Made by a program: the position numbers and the translations under genes
The notes under the pieces: generated by a model
Told to the model about the DNA's origin: nothing
What the model saw: the letters and a program-made list of their open reading frames with translations, nothing else
Database searches by the model: none
Assembly (NCBI GenBank): GCA_022821495.1
Contig: JAJEDN010000118.1
Location: 1 to 64,000 of the forward strand
Length of the DNA: 64,000 nt
Direction of reading: 5' to 3'
From: Candidatus Poribacteria bacterium
GTDB taxonomy: Bacteria; Poribacteria; WGA-4E; WGA-3G
Part shown: positions 40,348-49,145 of the stretch, one piece after another
How positions within the stretch are numbered: position 1 is the stretch's first letter
Layout: every line of letters begins with the position of its first letter

Positions 40348-41274
40348 ATGGCGACACATCACTTTGAACCGACAGTCTATTATACAGCAATCGGGGCACA
40401 CGAACCGGTGCTGCATATTGAGAGTGGCGACACTGTTTTTACGACCACTGTGGATAATGCAGGATACGATGCCAATGATGTACAGGTAACCGAGAGGGGG
40501 AACCCACAGACGGGTCCCTTTTATATCGAATCGGCGGAACCGGGAGATACGCTATCCGTTCATTTTGATCGGATCGTTCCGAATCGCTCTATTGGCCGGA
40601 CGGCTATGACTGTTGCCGCCAATGTTCTTGATCCGAACTATGTCGCGTCCGAGATGCCGGAAGGTGATCGTGGTCTCGCTGAGTGGCATGTGGATGTGGA
40701 GCAGTGGACAGCGACGTTGATGACCCCTGAGACGCAGTTGGGTAAACTCACGCTCCCGCTTGAACCGATGGTCGGATGTTTCGGTGTTGCACCACCCCGT
40801 GGGCAAGCGATCTCGACAGCGACCTCCTCTACACACGGCGGTAATATGGACTATCGCGGTTTTAAGGAAGGTGTTACCGTCTACTTTCCTGTCTTTGTTC
40901 CCGGCGCGCTCTTTTTTCTCGGTGATGGGCACGCCGTACAGGGTGATGGCGAAATCGTCGGCACTGGCATTGAAATCTCTTTTGATGTGCAGTTTACAGT
41001 TGAAGTGCTGAAAGGCAAGAGCATCAACTGGCCCCGTGCGGAAAACAATGACTATATCCTGACCGCAGGCAATGCGCGCCCGTTAGATCAGGCGGTGCAA
41101 CACGCAACGACGGAGCTGCTTCGATGGTTGGATGAACTCGGTTTGGAGAAACGCGCAGCGCATACCTTGTTAGGACAAGCCGTAGAGTATGACATGGGTA
41201 ACGTGTTCGATCCGGCGTATACGATGGTCTGTAAAATCAAAAAGTCGATACTGCGCGATATTGGGATTATGTAA
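40348..41274 (+). CDS. Acetamidase/formamidase family protein
   Basis: About 308 residues from ATG 40348, preceded by AGGAGAGG. The family hydrolyses short amides to ammonia and the acid. Visible family stretches are HIESGDTVFTTTVDNAGYD, NPQTGPFYIESAEPGDTLSVHFDRI, FGVAPPRGQAISTATSSTHGGNMD and GDGHAVQGDGEIVGTGIE. These contain the conserved acidic and histidine positions of FmdA-type enzymes. No signal peptide is present. It stands alone with its own promoter. Confidence 0.85.
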   Translation: MATHHFEPTVYYTAIGAHEPVLHIESGDTVFTTTVDNAGYDANDVQVTERGNPQTGPFYIESAEPGDTLSVHFDRIVPNRSIGRTAMTVAANVLDPNYVASEMPEGDRGLAEWHVDVEQWTATLMTPETQLGKLTLPLEPMVGCFGVAPPRGQAISTATSSTHGGNMDYRGFKEGVTVYFPVFVPGALFFLGDGHAVQGDGEIVGTGIEISFDVQFTVEVLKGKSINWPRAENNDYILTAGNARPLDQAVQHATTELLRWLDELGLEKRAAHTLLGQAVEYDMGNVFDPAYTMVCKIKKSILRDIGIM

Positions 41275-41299
41275 TGTGTTTGGCGGGATGTTTATCTGA

Positions 41300-41842
41300 C
41301 TAAAGAAGCTTAGCGTTCGCAGTGAGAATAGGTATTTCCTGAGTCTTGAAATCGCCATCGTTTGTTATTAGCGTGAATCCGTTGTTTTTGCAGATTTCTG
41401 TTATGACTTGATCATTGAAGTCGAAATCTCCGGTGGCGTAATCATTGAGCAGATTGTCCATACCAAGCGTTGCAAAGCCGCTTTCAATCCGCGTGCAATG
41501 GTTCAAAACAAGCTTAACATCAGCGGCAATATTTTCAGCGACTGTCTTAAAATCTGAACTGCTGCGAAAAGTTTTGAAGGTATTCGGATAGGACGAGGCA
41601 TCTCTCCATTTCAACCTGGCGTAAGCATTAATAAATTCTGAAACAACAAGCACATCAATATAAATTCGGCTTTTTGCTCTCACCATACGGTTAAAGACGC
41701 TTGCGTAGATAGGTCTCCAATAAGATCTCGGTTTCGGTGGACCGTACAGATATAACCAGATATTAGCATCCAGAAACAGTTTGTCTTGTGCGGTGAAGTT
41801 ATAATGACGGATCTCGCCTGTTTTATACCTCATCGTCGTCAT
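41300..41842 (-). CDS. PIN-domain ribonuclease, VapC-like
   Basis: A 180-residue PIN-domain protein. Acidic active-site residues fit FLDANIWLY (Asp near 25), the glutamate in VVSEFINAY, the aspartate in FDFNDQVITEI and TNDGDF near the end. It should be a metal-dependent RNase. Its start overlaps the end of the STAS-like gene by 20 bases, so the two are translated together as a toxin-antitoxin-like pair. The partner is not one of the usual VapB folds. Confidence 0.78.
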   Translation of the reverse strand: MTTMRYKTGEIRHYNFTAQDKLFLDANIWLYLYGPPKPRSYWRPIYASVFNRMVRAKSRIYIDVLVVSEFINAYARLKWRDASSYPNTFKTFRSSSDFKTVAENIAADVKLVLNHCTRIESGFATLGMDNLLNDYATGDFDFNDQVITEICKNNGFTLITNDGDFKTQEIPILTANAKLL

Positions 41843-42188
41843 CCCCTAAGACCTCTTGAAATATTTGATTGTATCTTTGGGGGTTTTTAAAATATAGTTT
41901 GACATCGCGAACGACGCGTTCCAGAAAAGCAAGGTGGTCTGGTGCTATATCTTCCACTTTCAATAGAGACCGAATTTCTTCTTCACTGAATGTTCCGTAC
42001 AATTCACCGATCGCGGCGGTGAGGAAAGGCGTTGTTAATGCCGTAATATTGTGAAATGAGAGGACGACCTCTTGATTCGCTCTCAGCGCAGCGTCAAGGT
42101 GTTTATGAACTTTTTGCCCATCATCGGTAGCGACACAAAAAGGGCTGCCCACGACTTCAAACATGGATATTTGAATGTTTTTTGACAT
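41823..42188 (-). CDS. STAS-like domain (DUF4325-type) protein, partner of PIN
   Basis: A 121-residue protein. The stretch VVLSFHNITALTTPFLTAAIGELYGTFSEEEI matches the STAS-like DUF4325 pattern (beta strand, helix with small residues), and the C-terminus is a helix followed by an acidic tail DDDDEV. It overlaps the PIN gene by 20 bases. Position and coupling suggest an antitoxin or regulator; DUF4325 proteins are otherwise known beside ATPase or kinase-like genes. No DNA-binding motif is seen. Confidence 0.65.
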   Translation of the reverse strand: MSKNIQISMFEVVGSPFCVATDDGQKVHKHLDAALRANQEVVLSFHNITALTTPFLTAAIGELYGTFSEEEIRSLLKVEDIAPDHLAFLERVVRDVKLYFKNPQRYNQIFQEVLGDDDDEV

Positions 42189-42330
42189 GAGTATCTCCTT
42201 AAAAAAATGACGCTGAGTGCGAGATTAACTGCTCTGATATTATAAGACAGAAATCCCTTAAATTCAAGTGCGCAAACGATGTTCAGTCAATCTCTTAACA
42301 TCAAGTCCGCCTGCAGGAAGATAGCCTATC

Positions 42331-43161
42331 CTACTTCTCTTTATTCATATCCAATTCCGCCATAGACCTCAGATTCAATAACGGGGTCATCACACCACCG
42401 GCAGCGGGGAGAACTACGCCGGTATCGTATAGCTTCATCGCAGAAATGGTGGCGTGTGCGACATCTTCAGGGGCACCCGCACGGACCATAAAGATATAGC
42501 CTTTCTCTGCTGCCTCTTCATAATCGGGAATACGGACGCGTGAGAGATCTGTATCAATCACACCGGCAGCGATGCCGTTCACTTTGATGCCGTGCTGCGC
42601 CAAGCGTCCGGCGTAGGCGCGCATGCTCATCTCTAACCCTGCTTTCGAGATACAGTAGGCGGTGCGGTTGTCGGATGCCACTGTATCGGAAATCGAGAGG
42701 GTGTAGATGATGCATCCTCTGACCTCGTTGGCTACCATGTAGTTTGCGACGCGTTGCGTGAGGAAGTGGGTCGCCTTGAGGTTGGTATTGACAATCAGAT
42801 CGAACTGTTCGGGGGTTTCCTCAAGAATATCAGCAATACGGGTGATACCGGCGTTGTTGATGAGGATGTCCACCTTCCCAAAGGCATCGTGTGCGGTGTC
42901 GAGCAGTCTTTCGTGTGAATCGAGGTCGCTGATGTCGGCTTGGATGATAACCGCTTTTCTACCAAGTGCCTCCACCGCTTGCTGCACGGATTCGGCAGCA
43001 CCTCGGTTTTGGTTGTAGTTGATAAGCACGTCAGCACCTTGGCGCGCTAATTCAATAGCAATTGCGCGTCCAATGCCGCGACTCGAACCGGTTACAATTG
43101 CGGATTTGTCTGTGAATGAAACGTCTGTTGCGAAAAATCCAATATCCATATCTGTTGGCAT
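42331..43161 (-). CDS. Short-chain dehydrogenase/reductase (SDR)
   Basis: About 276 residues of the classical SDR family. The cofactor motif is TGSSRGIGRAIA near residue 22, NNAGI near residue 103, and the catalytic YCISKAG (Tyr, Lys) near residue 175. The C-terminal PAAGGVMTPLL is typical of FabG-like proteins. ATG 43161 is preferred over ATG 43173 because GGAGAAAAAC fits as its ribosome site. It is downstream of the ABC importer permeases and may act on an imported compound. Confidence 0.85.
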   Translation of the reverse strand: MPTDMDIGFFATDVSFTDKSAIVTGSSRGIGRAIAIELARQGADVLINYNQNRGAAESVQQAVEALGRKAVIIQADISDLDSHERLLDTAHDAFGKVDILINNAGITRIADILEETPEQFDLIVNTNLKATHFLTQRVANYMVANEVRGCIIYTLSISDTVASDNRTAYCISKAGLEMSMRAYAGRLAQHGIKVNGIAAGVIDTDLSRVRIPDYEEAAEKGYIFMVRAGAPEDVAHATISAMKLYDTGVVLPAAGGVMTPLLNLRSMAELDMNKEK

Positions 43162-43173
43162 GTTTTTCTCCAT

Positions 43174-43327
43174 TTTTATTTGTTGTTAGTTGTTAGTTCT
43201 CGGTTTTCGGTTAACAACTTGTGGCTGGAATGTTGGCTAACACTGCCACACCCCTCTTTAACTCTCACTGCGAGGCAAACCGAAAGGTTTTTCGGAGAAA
43301 AACCGGACTGATAACTGACAACCATTT
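43174..43327. repeat. TAACTGACAACC-type repeat with hairpin
   Basis: GTTAGTTGTTAGTTCTCGG at the left is roughly inverted by the ACTGATAACTGACAACC end at the right. GGTTTTTCGGAGAAAAACC (43286-43304) forms a strong stem-loop. It separates the SDR from the permease gene without coding potential. Confidence 0.75.
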
Positions 43328-44422
43328 TTAATCTGAATATGGGTCTGCGGCATCGCGGAGGGCATCTCCTAAGAAGTTAAAGGCGATGACAACAACAAGC
43401 ACCGGCAAAGCTGGGAAGATGAGCCACGGGTAGTGGAGCAGAACGGTGACACGCTGCGCCTCTTCTAACAACACTCCCCAACTCGTCATCGGCGGACGGA
43501 TACCCAATCCTAAGAAGCTGAGTGCGGTCTCCCCCAAAATCATACCCGGGATCGCGAGTGTAGCGATAACGATGATATGGCTGTAACATCCGGGTAGCAG
43601 ATGCTTTGTGATGATGTGCCAATGCCCGGCACCAGCGGCACGCGCCGCCATAACGAAATCACTTTCCCGATATGCCAAGACCTTTCCACGTACCTGCCGT
43701 GCCAATCCACCCCAACGGATAATCGACAAAATGATCGTAATGCCGAAGTAGATTTGGATGCTCGACCAGCCGGGTGGTAGCGCTGCACCGAGTGCCATCC
43801 ACAAGGGGATGTCAGGGAACGCTGAAAGGATCTCAATAATACGTTGGATCAAGTTATCTACCCATCCGCCCCAATATCCAGATATAGTGCCGAGGATAGA
43901 ACCGAGAACGATGCTTAACAAGACACCGACTAAGCCGAGCGTCATCGAGACGCGCGCGCCGTACATAATTCGTGAAAGTAGGTCGCGTCCCATCCGATCG
44001 GTACCTAACAGGAACATGGGACCAGCGGAACTAAAGAGATGCCTTCTGCCCTTCGCATCCTTGAAAAAGAATTCAACAGGGTGGCGTTGCATCAGATCTT
44101 TAGTGAATTCCAACTCAAGGCTTTCTGAGTTGCGGACAGATTTCAAACCGTGAACATAGAATCCATCTGAGAATGAAAAATGGAGACGTTGCGGTGGGAC
44201 GTGCCGCAGCCGCATGTTGATCTCGTTGTAGTGATACGGAGCGAAGAAGTCTGCGCCAATAGCGAGGATATAAAAAAGCAGCAAAAGGGCACCCGCGATA
44301 ACACCCATCCGATTCTTACGGAACCGCCGCCATATCAGTTGACGGTAACTCAGTTGTCCGCCATCTGCCCAAGGGTCGCCTGCACCCTCAACTTCTTCTG
44401 TTATCTCAATTGTAGGTTTCAT
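43328..44422 (-). CDS. ABC transporter permease, DppC/OppC type
   Basis: A 364-residue inner-membrane permease of the dipeptide/oligopeptide/nickel importer family. A cytoplasmic N-terminus with FRKNRMGVIAGALLLLFYILA contains the first helix. A long periplasmic loop, longer than usual, precedes the core. The EAA loop is RAAGAGHWHIITKHLLPGCYS near residue 270, and GETALSFLGLGIRPP follows. It pairs with the permease at 44566-45552 and the ATPases at 47739-50180. The orphan leader box at 44537 lies just upstream. Confidence 0.9.
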   Translation of the reverse strand: MKPTIEITEEVEGAGDPWADGGQLSYRQLIWRRFRKNRMGVIAGALLLLFYILAIGADFFAPYHYNEINMRLRHVPPQRLHFSFSDGFYVHGLKSVRNSESLELEFTKDLMQRHPVEFFFKDAKGRRHLFSSAGPMFLLGTDRMGRDLLSRIMYGARVSMTLGLVGVLLSIVLGSILGTISGYWGGWVDNLIQRIIEILSAFPDIPLWMALGAALPPGWSSIQIYFGITIILSIIRWGGLARQVRGKVLAYRESDFVMAARAAGAGHWHIITKHLLPGCYSHIIVIATLAIPGMILGETALSFLGLGIRPPMTSWGVLLEEAQRVTVLLHYPWLIFPALPVLVVVIAFNFLGDALRDAADPYSD

Positions 44423-44536
44423 ATTTTTAACTATTGGGTTTCCGCTCCGATTTTTCCGTTGTCAAAATCGGGTTTCTGATAAAAAACAGTGAGCAACTGT
44501 AGCCTGAACGAAGACGCACTTCAAGGGTCAAATCCA

Positions 44537-44566
44537 CCTAACCGAACCGCAAGGAAATCTAAAAAT
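44537..44566 (+). promoter_or_regulatory. Orphan, inverted copy of the leader box
   Basis: CCTAACCGAACCGCAAGG (44537-44554) on the + strand is followed by the usual twelve AT-rich bases but then CAT, not a start codon, and abuts the 3' end of the opposing permease gene. It is the only copy without an open frame in its own direction. Confidence 0.7.
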
Positions 44567-45552
44567 CATTCATAGCGAATCCTCGGATCTACCCAAGCAA
44601 GGGCTATATCTGCGATCAGGTTCCCGATAACCAAAAGGAGACTCAACATCATAATCAGCGTACCGGCAAGGTAGATGTCCTCGTTCAACAAACTGTTTAA
44701 GAGAATGGGTCCGACCGTCGGCAACCCCAATACAATAGAGACAATCGCTGAACCGGAGAGGATACCGGGCAGGCTCATTCCTAAAATACTGATGAGTGGA
44801 TTAATCGCAATTCGCACCGCGTGCTTACTCACGACGACGATTTCTTTAAGCCCCTTTGCACGTGCTGTCTGAACAAACGGCTGCCCTAATACATCAAGCA
44901 GATTGCCGCGCATGATACGCATTAAACTCGCCGTGCCGTTAATACCGACAACAATCACTGGAATCCAGAGGTGTTTAAAAAGATCACCGAGTTTGCCCCA
45001 TGTCCAGGGCGCGCCCTCATAGTAAGCCGAGAATAATCCGAATAACGGAACGTCAAAGATTTCAAACGCAAACACCATCAACGAGAGTGCCAAGAGAAAC
45101 GCCGGTATTGACATTCCGACAAAACTGAGGAAAGTGAGGAAGTGGTCTGACCATTTGTATTGGTGCGTGGCGGAATAAATTCCGAGCGGGATAGCGACAA
45201 TATAGGTGAAAATAAGCGATCCGACAGAAATAATAAGCGTAAAAGCGATCCGATCCCATATCAGTTCATCGACTTCGCGTTTATATTCAAACGACTCGCC
45301 GAAGTTACCGCGAACAAAACCGCTGATCCAGATGAGATAGCGTTTCCATAAGGGCGCGTTCAATCCGTAGCGTTCACGCAATTCCTCGACTTGTGCCAGC
45401 GAGCTGCTATCGCCGAATTCCTCTTCTAACCGTTGGATTTCGCGGTCGAGGTAATCGCCTTGTGGTAGTTGGATGATAATAAAAGAGATGATAGAAATCG
45501 CCAAAAGTGTCGGAACAGCGATGAGACATCGGCGAATGATATAGGTAATTAT
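44566..45552 (-). CDS. ABC transporter permease, DppB/OppB type; non-standard start
   Basis: About 328 residues. Family sequence begins before the TTG at 45504: in the same frame the codons from 45552 read Ile-Ile-Thr-Tyr-Ile-Ile-Arg-Arg, the normal N-terminus of DppB-type permeases. There AAGGAG (45566-45561) is eight bases before an ATA codon and eleven before ATT, with no ATG, GTG or TTG at that place. Initiation at ATA/ATT, or a sequence error of ATG, is implied. The permease core has GFVRGNFGESFEYKREV and the EAA loop RAKGLKEIVVVSKHAVR. It pairs with the DppC-type protein. Confidence 0.88.
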   Translation of the reverse strand: MITYIIRRCLIAVPTLLAISIISFIIIQLPQGDYLDREIQRLEEEFGDSSSLAQVEELRERYGLNAPLWKRYLIWISGFVRGNFGESFEYKREVDELIWDRIAFTLIISVGSLIFTYIVAIPLGIYSATHQYKWSDHFLTFLSFVGMSIPAFLLALSLMVFAFEIFDVPLFGLFSAYYEGAPWTWGKLGDLFKHLWIPVIVVGINGTASLMRIMRGNLLDVLGQPFVQTARAKGLKEIVVVSKHAVRIAINPLISILGMSLPGILSGSAIVSIVLGLPTVGPILLNSLLNEDIYLAGTLIMMLSLLLVIGNLIADIALAWVDPRIRYE

Positions 45553-45569
45553 GGGTGCGTCTCCTTTTT

Positions 45570-45780
45570 TTAAAGTTATCAGTTGTCGGTTGTCGGTTGT
45601 CAGAAGAATGGTTGTTAGTTGTTGGTTGTTAGTTGTTGGTTAAGAGGGGTGTTGTGGCAGTCAGAGGAAAAGTTCCCGACACAAGAGATTAACTTATAAC
45701 TTATAACCAATAACCATTAACTTCTTTAACTGACAACTGAAAGATTTTTTCGCAGAAAAAATCGTACTGACAACTGATAA
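45570..45780. repeat. Repeat-rich spacer within the importer operon
   Basis: Contains repeated GTTGTTAGTTGTTGGTT, ATAACTTATAACC, GATTTTTTCGCAGAAAAAATC (a hairpin near 45742-45764) and ACTGACAACTGATAACTA. The last unit provides the TAG stop of the solute-binding-protein gene. No coding potential is seen. The insert separates oppA-like and oppB-like genes, which are usually adjacent. Confidence 0.8.
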
Positions 45781-47736
45781 CTATTTCTTAGATATCCAAC
45801 ACTGTTCGGGATAATGGGTTGCGGGTGTTACAATTGCCCAAGGTCCCAAAATGCCGTCGTTTGGGACATTGTGAAAATGGTTCGCAACGACCAAGAGCGA
45901 CGGCGAACGCGCTGCAGAACCGAGATGAAAGGGTCCCTCGTCAATGTGAATCCTGACTGCATCCCGAACATATTGATGTCGCTGTTTTTCATCGGGTTCG
46001 CGCTTAATCGCATCGTATAAGTCAAGCAGCTTCTTCAGCGGACCCGTAGCAGGCTCACCCTTTTCACCGCCGGTTTCATACCACTTTCCGACTTTGGGAT
46101 GCCAGTACTTCGGGAGTGTCGGGAACACCCAATCCGGATAAGTAAAGAGATCCATTTCCGCTTCACCGTGCATGCTGATCGTGAATTTGCCGAGCGTGCG
46201 ACGTAGACTTAATTCGGCACCCGGCGGTGTATAAAGCAACGTCTCTAAACCGAGCTGCTCCCACCCCTCCTGAATAATCAACCCGATGTCGTTCTCTTGG
46301 CTGTTAAGGTTAGAACTCGGTACATCCATGAGTATCTCAATCCGTTCGCCATCCGGGCGCAGTCTATAACCGTCCTTATCACGTTCTGTAAGTCCCATTT
46401 CATCTAAGAGTCGGTTTCCGGCATCGATATCAAAATCTGCGTCGGCGCGCTTCCACTCTTCAAAGAGCGTCTGACCATCTTCATCGGCGAAGTGCCATCC
46501 CTCTTGGCTGACAGTCGCTGCCTGTGGTTCCAGCAACCCGCGCCATGCGATTTCATTACATTTCACGCGGTCGATACCATAAGCGAGTGCCTTGCGGAAC
46601 CGCTGGTCGCGGATAATTTTTCTTAACACCGGGTCGGGCGCCGTCCAGTTAATCAGAATAGCGGGTTGTGCACCGGCAGTGCTTTTCCAGCGTCGGACCT
46701 TATAGTTTCCCTTCTTTTGTCCTTTCAGATAGAGCGCGAGATCTCGGAGTTCCATCCCGCGATATTGGCAATCAATCTCACCTGCGAGGATTTTAAGCAC
46801 ACGAACTTGGGGTTCAGGGACTAAGGAGGTTTTGACCTTGTCGATGTAAGGGAGTTGTCTGCCGAGTGTATCGACGACGTAGTAATACGGATTTCGTTCA
46901 AGTTCGACCCGGAAGCCACCCTTTTCATATTTTGTCACCCGCCAGGGCCACAACGTCGGACGCTCTGGGTTCTGGTGTGGGATATTTTCTTTCTCAAATC
47001 GGATGAAATCGTCATATTTGGGGTTGTGGTCAGGATGGAACTGCTGCATGTGGTGCGCTGGGATGTTATATTGATTGCACCACCAAAAACCTGTCGCCAA
47101 CCAAAGGGGCACGAGCCAGTTGGGACCCGCGAATTTCATTACAATTGTATAGTCATCGGGCGTTTCGACTTCCATAGGGATGCCGTTGACCTTACACCAG
47201 ACAGGTGCGCCGTACTTGTGTCGCTCATCAAGACAGAGATCGTAATAGTAAGCGAACGAGGCAGAAGTATAAGGATGTCCATCCGACCACTTGACCCCCT
47301 TGCGGAGATGCAGTGTTAACATACTGCCGTCTTCGTTAAATTCCCATGACTCCGCAAGACCGGGTTCCAAACCGGAGGCATCAAACTTCCATCGGATGAG
47401 GGGTGCATAGCCTGCCGTCATCTTCCATGTCCCTAAATCTGGATGTGTGTGGAACCGGTGCCACGTTCCACCATAGGGACCGGGCGCTTCATACCCGTCG
47501 AAATCGGTTTTGGCGACGAGCGGATTTTCGGGGAGCCGTTCCGTAAGCGGCGGCAGTTTGCCTGCTGCGACCCGTTTTGCCCACATCGGTGCCTCTTTCG
47601 CCTCAATCCCGCGTGGAAAATCGGAGAGATCTTCTAACGGGTTCCCTGAACATCCAACGATGAAAATCAGCGAGATCAACAAGGCTTTATTAATGAGATG
47701 CCAGATTGTAATCTGAGATGTTTTTTTCGTTGACAT
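45781..47736 (-). CDS. ABC importer solute-binding lipoprotein (family 5)
   Basis: About 651 residues. A lipoprotein signal ends at VGC (Cys29 from ATG 47736), anchoring the protein in the cytoplasmic membrane. The body is a family-5 extracellular binding protein: LAESWEFNEDGSMLTLHLRKGVKWSDGHPYT near residue 120 is the hallmark, and RFRKALAYGIDR near 390 the second. It should capture peptides, opines or other solutes for the permeases. ATG 47736 is preferred over GTG 47739 because of GGAG spacing. The gene touches the upstream ATPase gene, so the two are coupled. Confidence 0.88.
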   Translation of the reverse strand: MSTKKTSQITIWHLINKALLISLIFIVGCSGNPLEDLSDFPRGIEAKEAPMWAKRVAAGKLPPLTERLPENPLVAKTDFDGYEAPGPYGGTWHRFHTHPDLGTWKMTAGYAPLIRWKFDASGLEPGLAESWEFNEDGSMLTLHLRKGVKWSDGHPYTSASFAYYYDLCLDERHKYGAPVWCKVNGIPMEVETPDDYTIVMKFAGPNWLVPLWLATGFWWCNQYNIPAHHMQQFHPDHNPKYDDFIRFEKENIPHQNPERPTLWPWRVTKYEKGGFRVELERNPYYYVVDTLGRQLPYIDKVKTSLVPEPQVRVLKILAGEIDCQYRGMELRDLALYLKGQKKGNYKVRRWKSTAGAQPAILINWTAPDPVLRKIIRDQRFRKALAYGIDRVKCNEIAWRGLLEPQAATVSQEGWHFADEDGQTLFEEWKRADADFDIDAGNRLLDEMGLTERDKDGYRLRPDGERIEILMDVPSSNLNSQENDIGLIIQEGWEQLGLETLLYTPPGAELSLRRTLGKFTISMHGEAEMDLFTYPDWVFPTLPKYWHPKVGKWYETGGEKGEPATGPLKKLLDLYDAIKREPDEKQRHQYVRDAVRIHIDEGPFHLGSAARSPSLLVVANHFHNVPNDGILGPWAIVTPATHYPEQCWISKK

Positions 47737-47738
47737 CA

Positions 47739-48734
47739 CTAAACTCCCTGTAACTCCAATGTATCACTGTGGTGACATGCTACCTGAACCCCCGGGGCAA
47801 CCGCTCGGAGTTCAGGGGTTTCCTGCTTGCATATATCGGTTGCGTAACGACATCTCGGATGAAAATAGCACCCCGTCGGCGGTTGCGATGGATCCGGCAC
47901 ATCTCCCTCAAGGCGGATATGTTCACGTTTCCGCTGCGCATTGGGGTCTGGGAGCGGCACAGCGGATATTAACGCTTCTGTGTAAGGATGCTTCGGCGAT
48001 TCGTAGAGCGTTTCAGCATCGCTAATCTCAACAATTTTGCCGAGATACATAACTGCAACACGGTCACTAATGTGTTCAACGACGCTGAGATCGTGTGCGA
48101 TAAAGATATAAGAGAGATTGAATTCTTCTCGGAGTTCTGACAAAAGATTAAGGATTTGCGCTTGGACAGAGACATCTAATGCGGAGACGGGTTCATCGGC
48201 GACGATGAGTTCGGGTTGGAGTGCTAACGCGCGCGCGATACCGATGCGTTGACGCTGCCCGCCACTAAAGGCGTGTGGGTAGCGACGCATATCTTGGGAT
48301 CTTAAACCGACAGACTCCAACAGTTCTACAATCCGATCTTGGAGTGCTGCCCCTTTTTCGATGCGATTGACACGCATCGGCTCCCCAACGATATCTGCCA
48401 CCGTCATCCGTGGGTTGAGTGAGGCGTGTGGGTCTTGGAAGATCATCTGGATGCGTCTACGAAAAGGACGCATCTCTTGATGCGTTAATTTCGCCAGATC
48501 TACCTGTTCTTCACCGAAAATGAAACTGCCGCTCGTCGGCGGTATTAATCGGAGTAGACAACGCCCGGCAGTCGTCTTTCCACAACCGCTTTCACCGACG
48601 AGGCCGAGTGTTTCGCCAGGATTCACGTCGAAACTGATCCCGTCTACTGCTTTTACATGGCCGACGGTGCGTTGGAAGATCCCTTTCTGTATAGGGAAAT
48701 ACTTTCTAAGATCGTTCACCTGAAGCAATTTCAT
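47739..48734 (-). CDS. ABC transporter ATPase, DppF/OppF type
   Basis: A 331-residue ATPase energising the peptide-type importer. Walker A is [12 protein letters not shown] near residue 47, the ABC signature [15 protein letters not shown] near 157, Walker [12 protein letters not shown] near 178. The C-terminal oligopeptide-transporter extension holds [19 protein letters not shown] with three to four cysteines that could bind an iron-sulfur cluster, as seen in Dpp/Opp ATPases. The ATG is twelve bases after the nearest of four leader boxes. Confidence 0.92.
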   Translation of the reverse strand: MKLLQVNDLRKYFPIQKGIFQRTVGHVKAVDGISFDVNPGETLGLVGESGCGKTTAGRCLLRLIPPTSGSFIFGEEQVDLAKLTHQEMRPFRRRIQMIFQDPHASLNPRMTVADIVGEPMRVNRIEKGAALQDRIVELLESVGLRSQDMRRYPHAFSGGQRQRIGIARALALQPELIVADEPVSALDVSVQAQILNLLSELREEFNLSYIFIAHDLSVVEHISDRVAVMYLGKIVEISDAETLYESPKHPYTEALISAVPLPDPNAQRKREHIRLEGDVPDPSQPPTGCYFHPRCRYATDICKQETPELRAVAPGVQVACHHSDTLELQGV

Positions 48735-49060
48735 TTTTTAATTATACCTTGCGGTTCGGTTAGGCAAATTAGTGAATTTTAATTATACCTTGCGGTTCGG
48801 TTAGGCAAATTAGTGAATAATGTCAATCGGCGTATATCCGCCTGCGCCGTTGTTGCAGGCTACCACTTTGGTTTAATGATTCAAAAAAATATCAAAAAAT
48901 ATACCTTGCGGTTCGGTTAGACAAGTTAGTGAATTTTAATTATACCTTGCGGTTCGGTTAGGCGAGTTAATGAATAATGTTAATCGGCGTATATCTGAAG
49001 AAACACCCAAGCAAAAACCCTGCGCCGTTGTTGCAGGCTACCGTTTCGGTTTAATAATTC
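48735..49060 (-). promoter_or_regulatory. Array of four leader boxes with hairpins before the ATPase gene
   Basis: CCTAACCGAACCGCAAGG boxes lie at 48747-48764, 48788-48805, 48904-48921 (one base different) and 48945-48962 on the minus strand. They form two 41-bp doublets inside a larger unit of about 157 bases. Each doublet is preceded by a hairpin region GCCTGCAACAACGGCGCAGGC followed by GGATATACG. The upstream unit has the short element GAAGAAACACCCAAGC (48997-49020 region) inserted within the hairpin region. Only the last box directs a start codon. Confidence 0.8.
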
Positions 49061-49145
49061 AAAAAACATCAAAATTCCCAAACCCAGCACAAACCCATCG
49101 AAAACCTATGCGTAATAGAATAGCGCGCAGTCCAAGCGCAATAAA

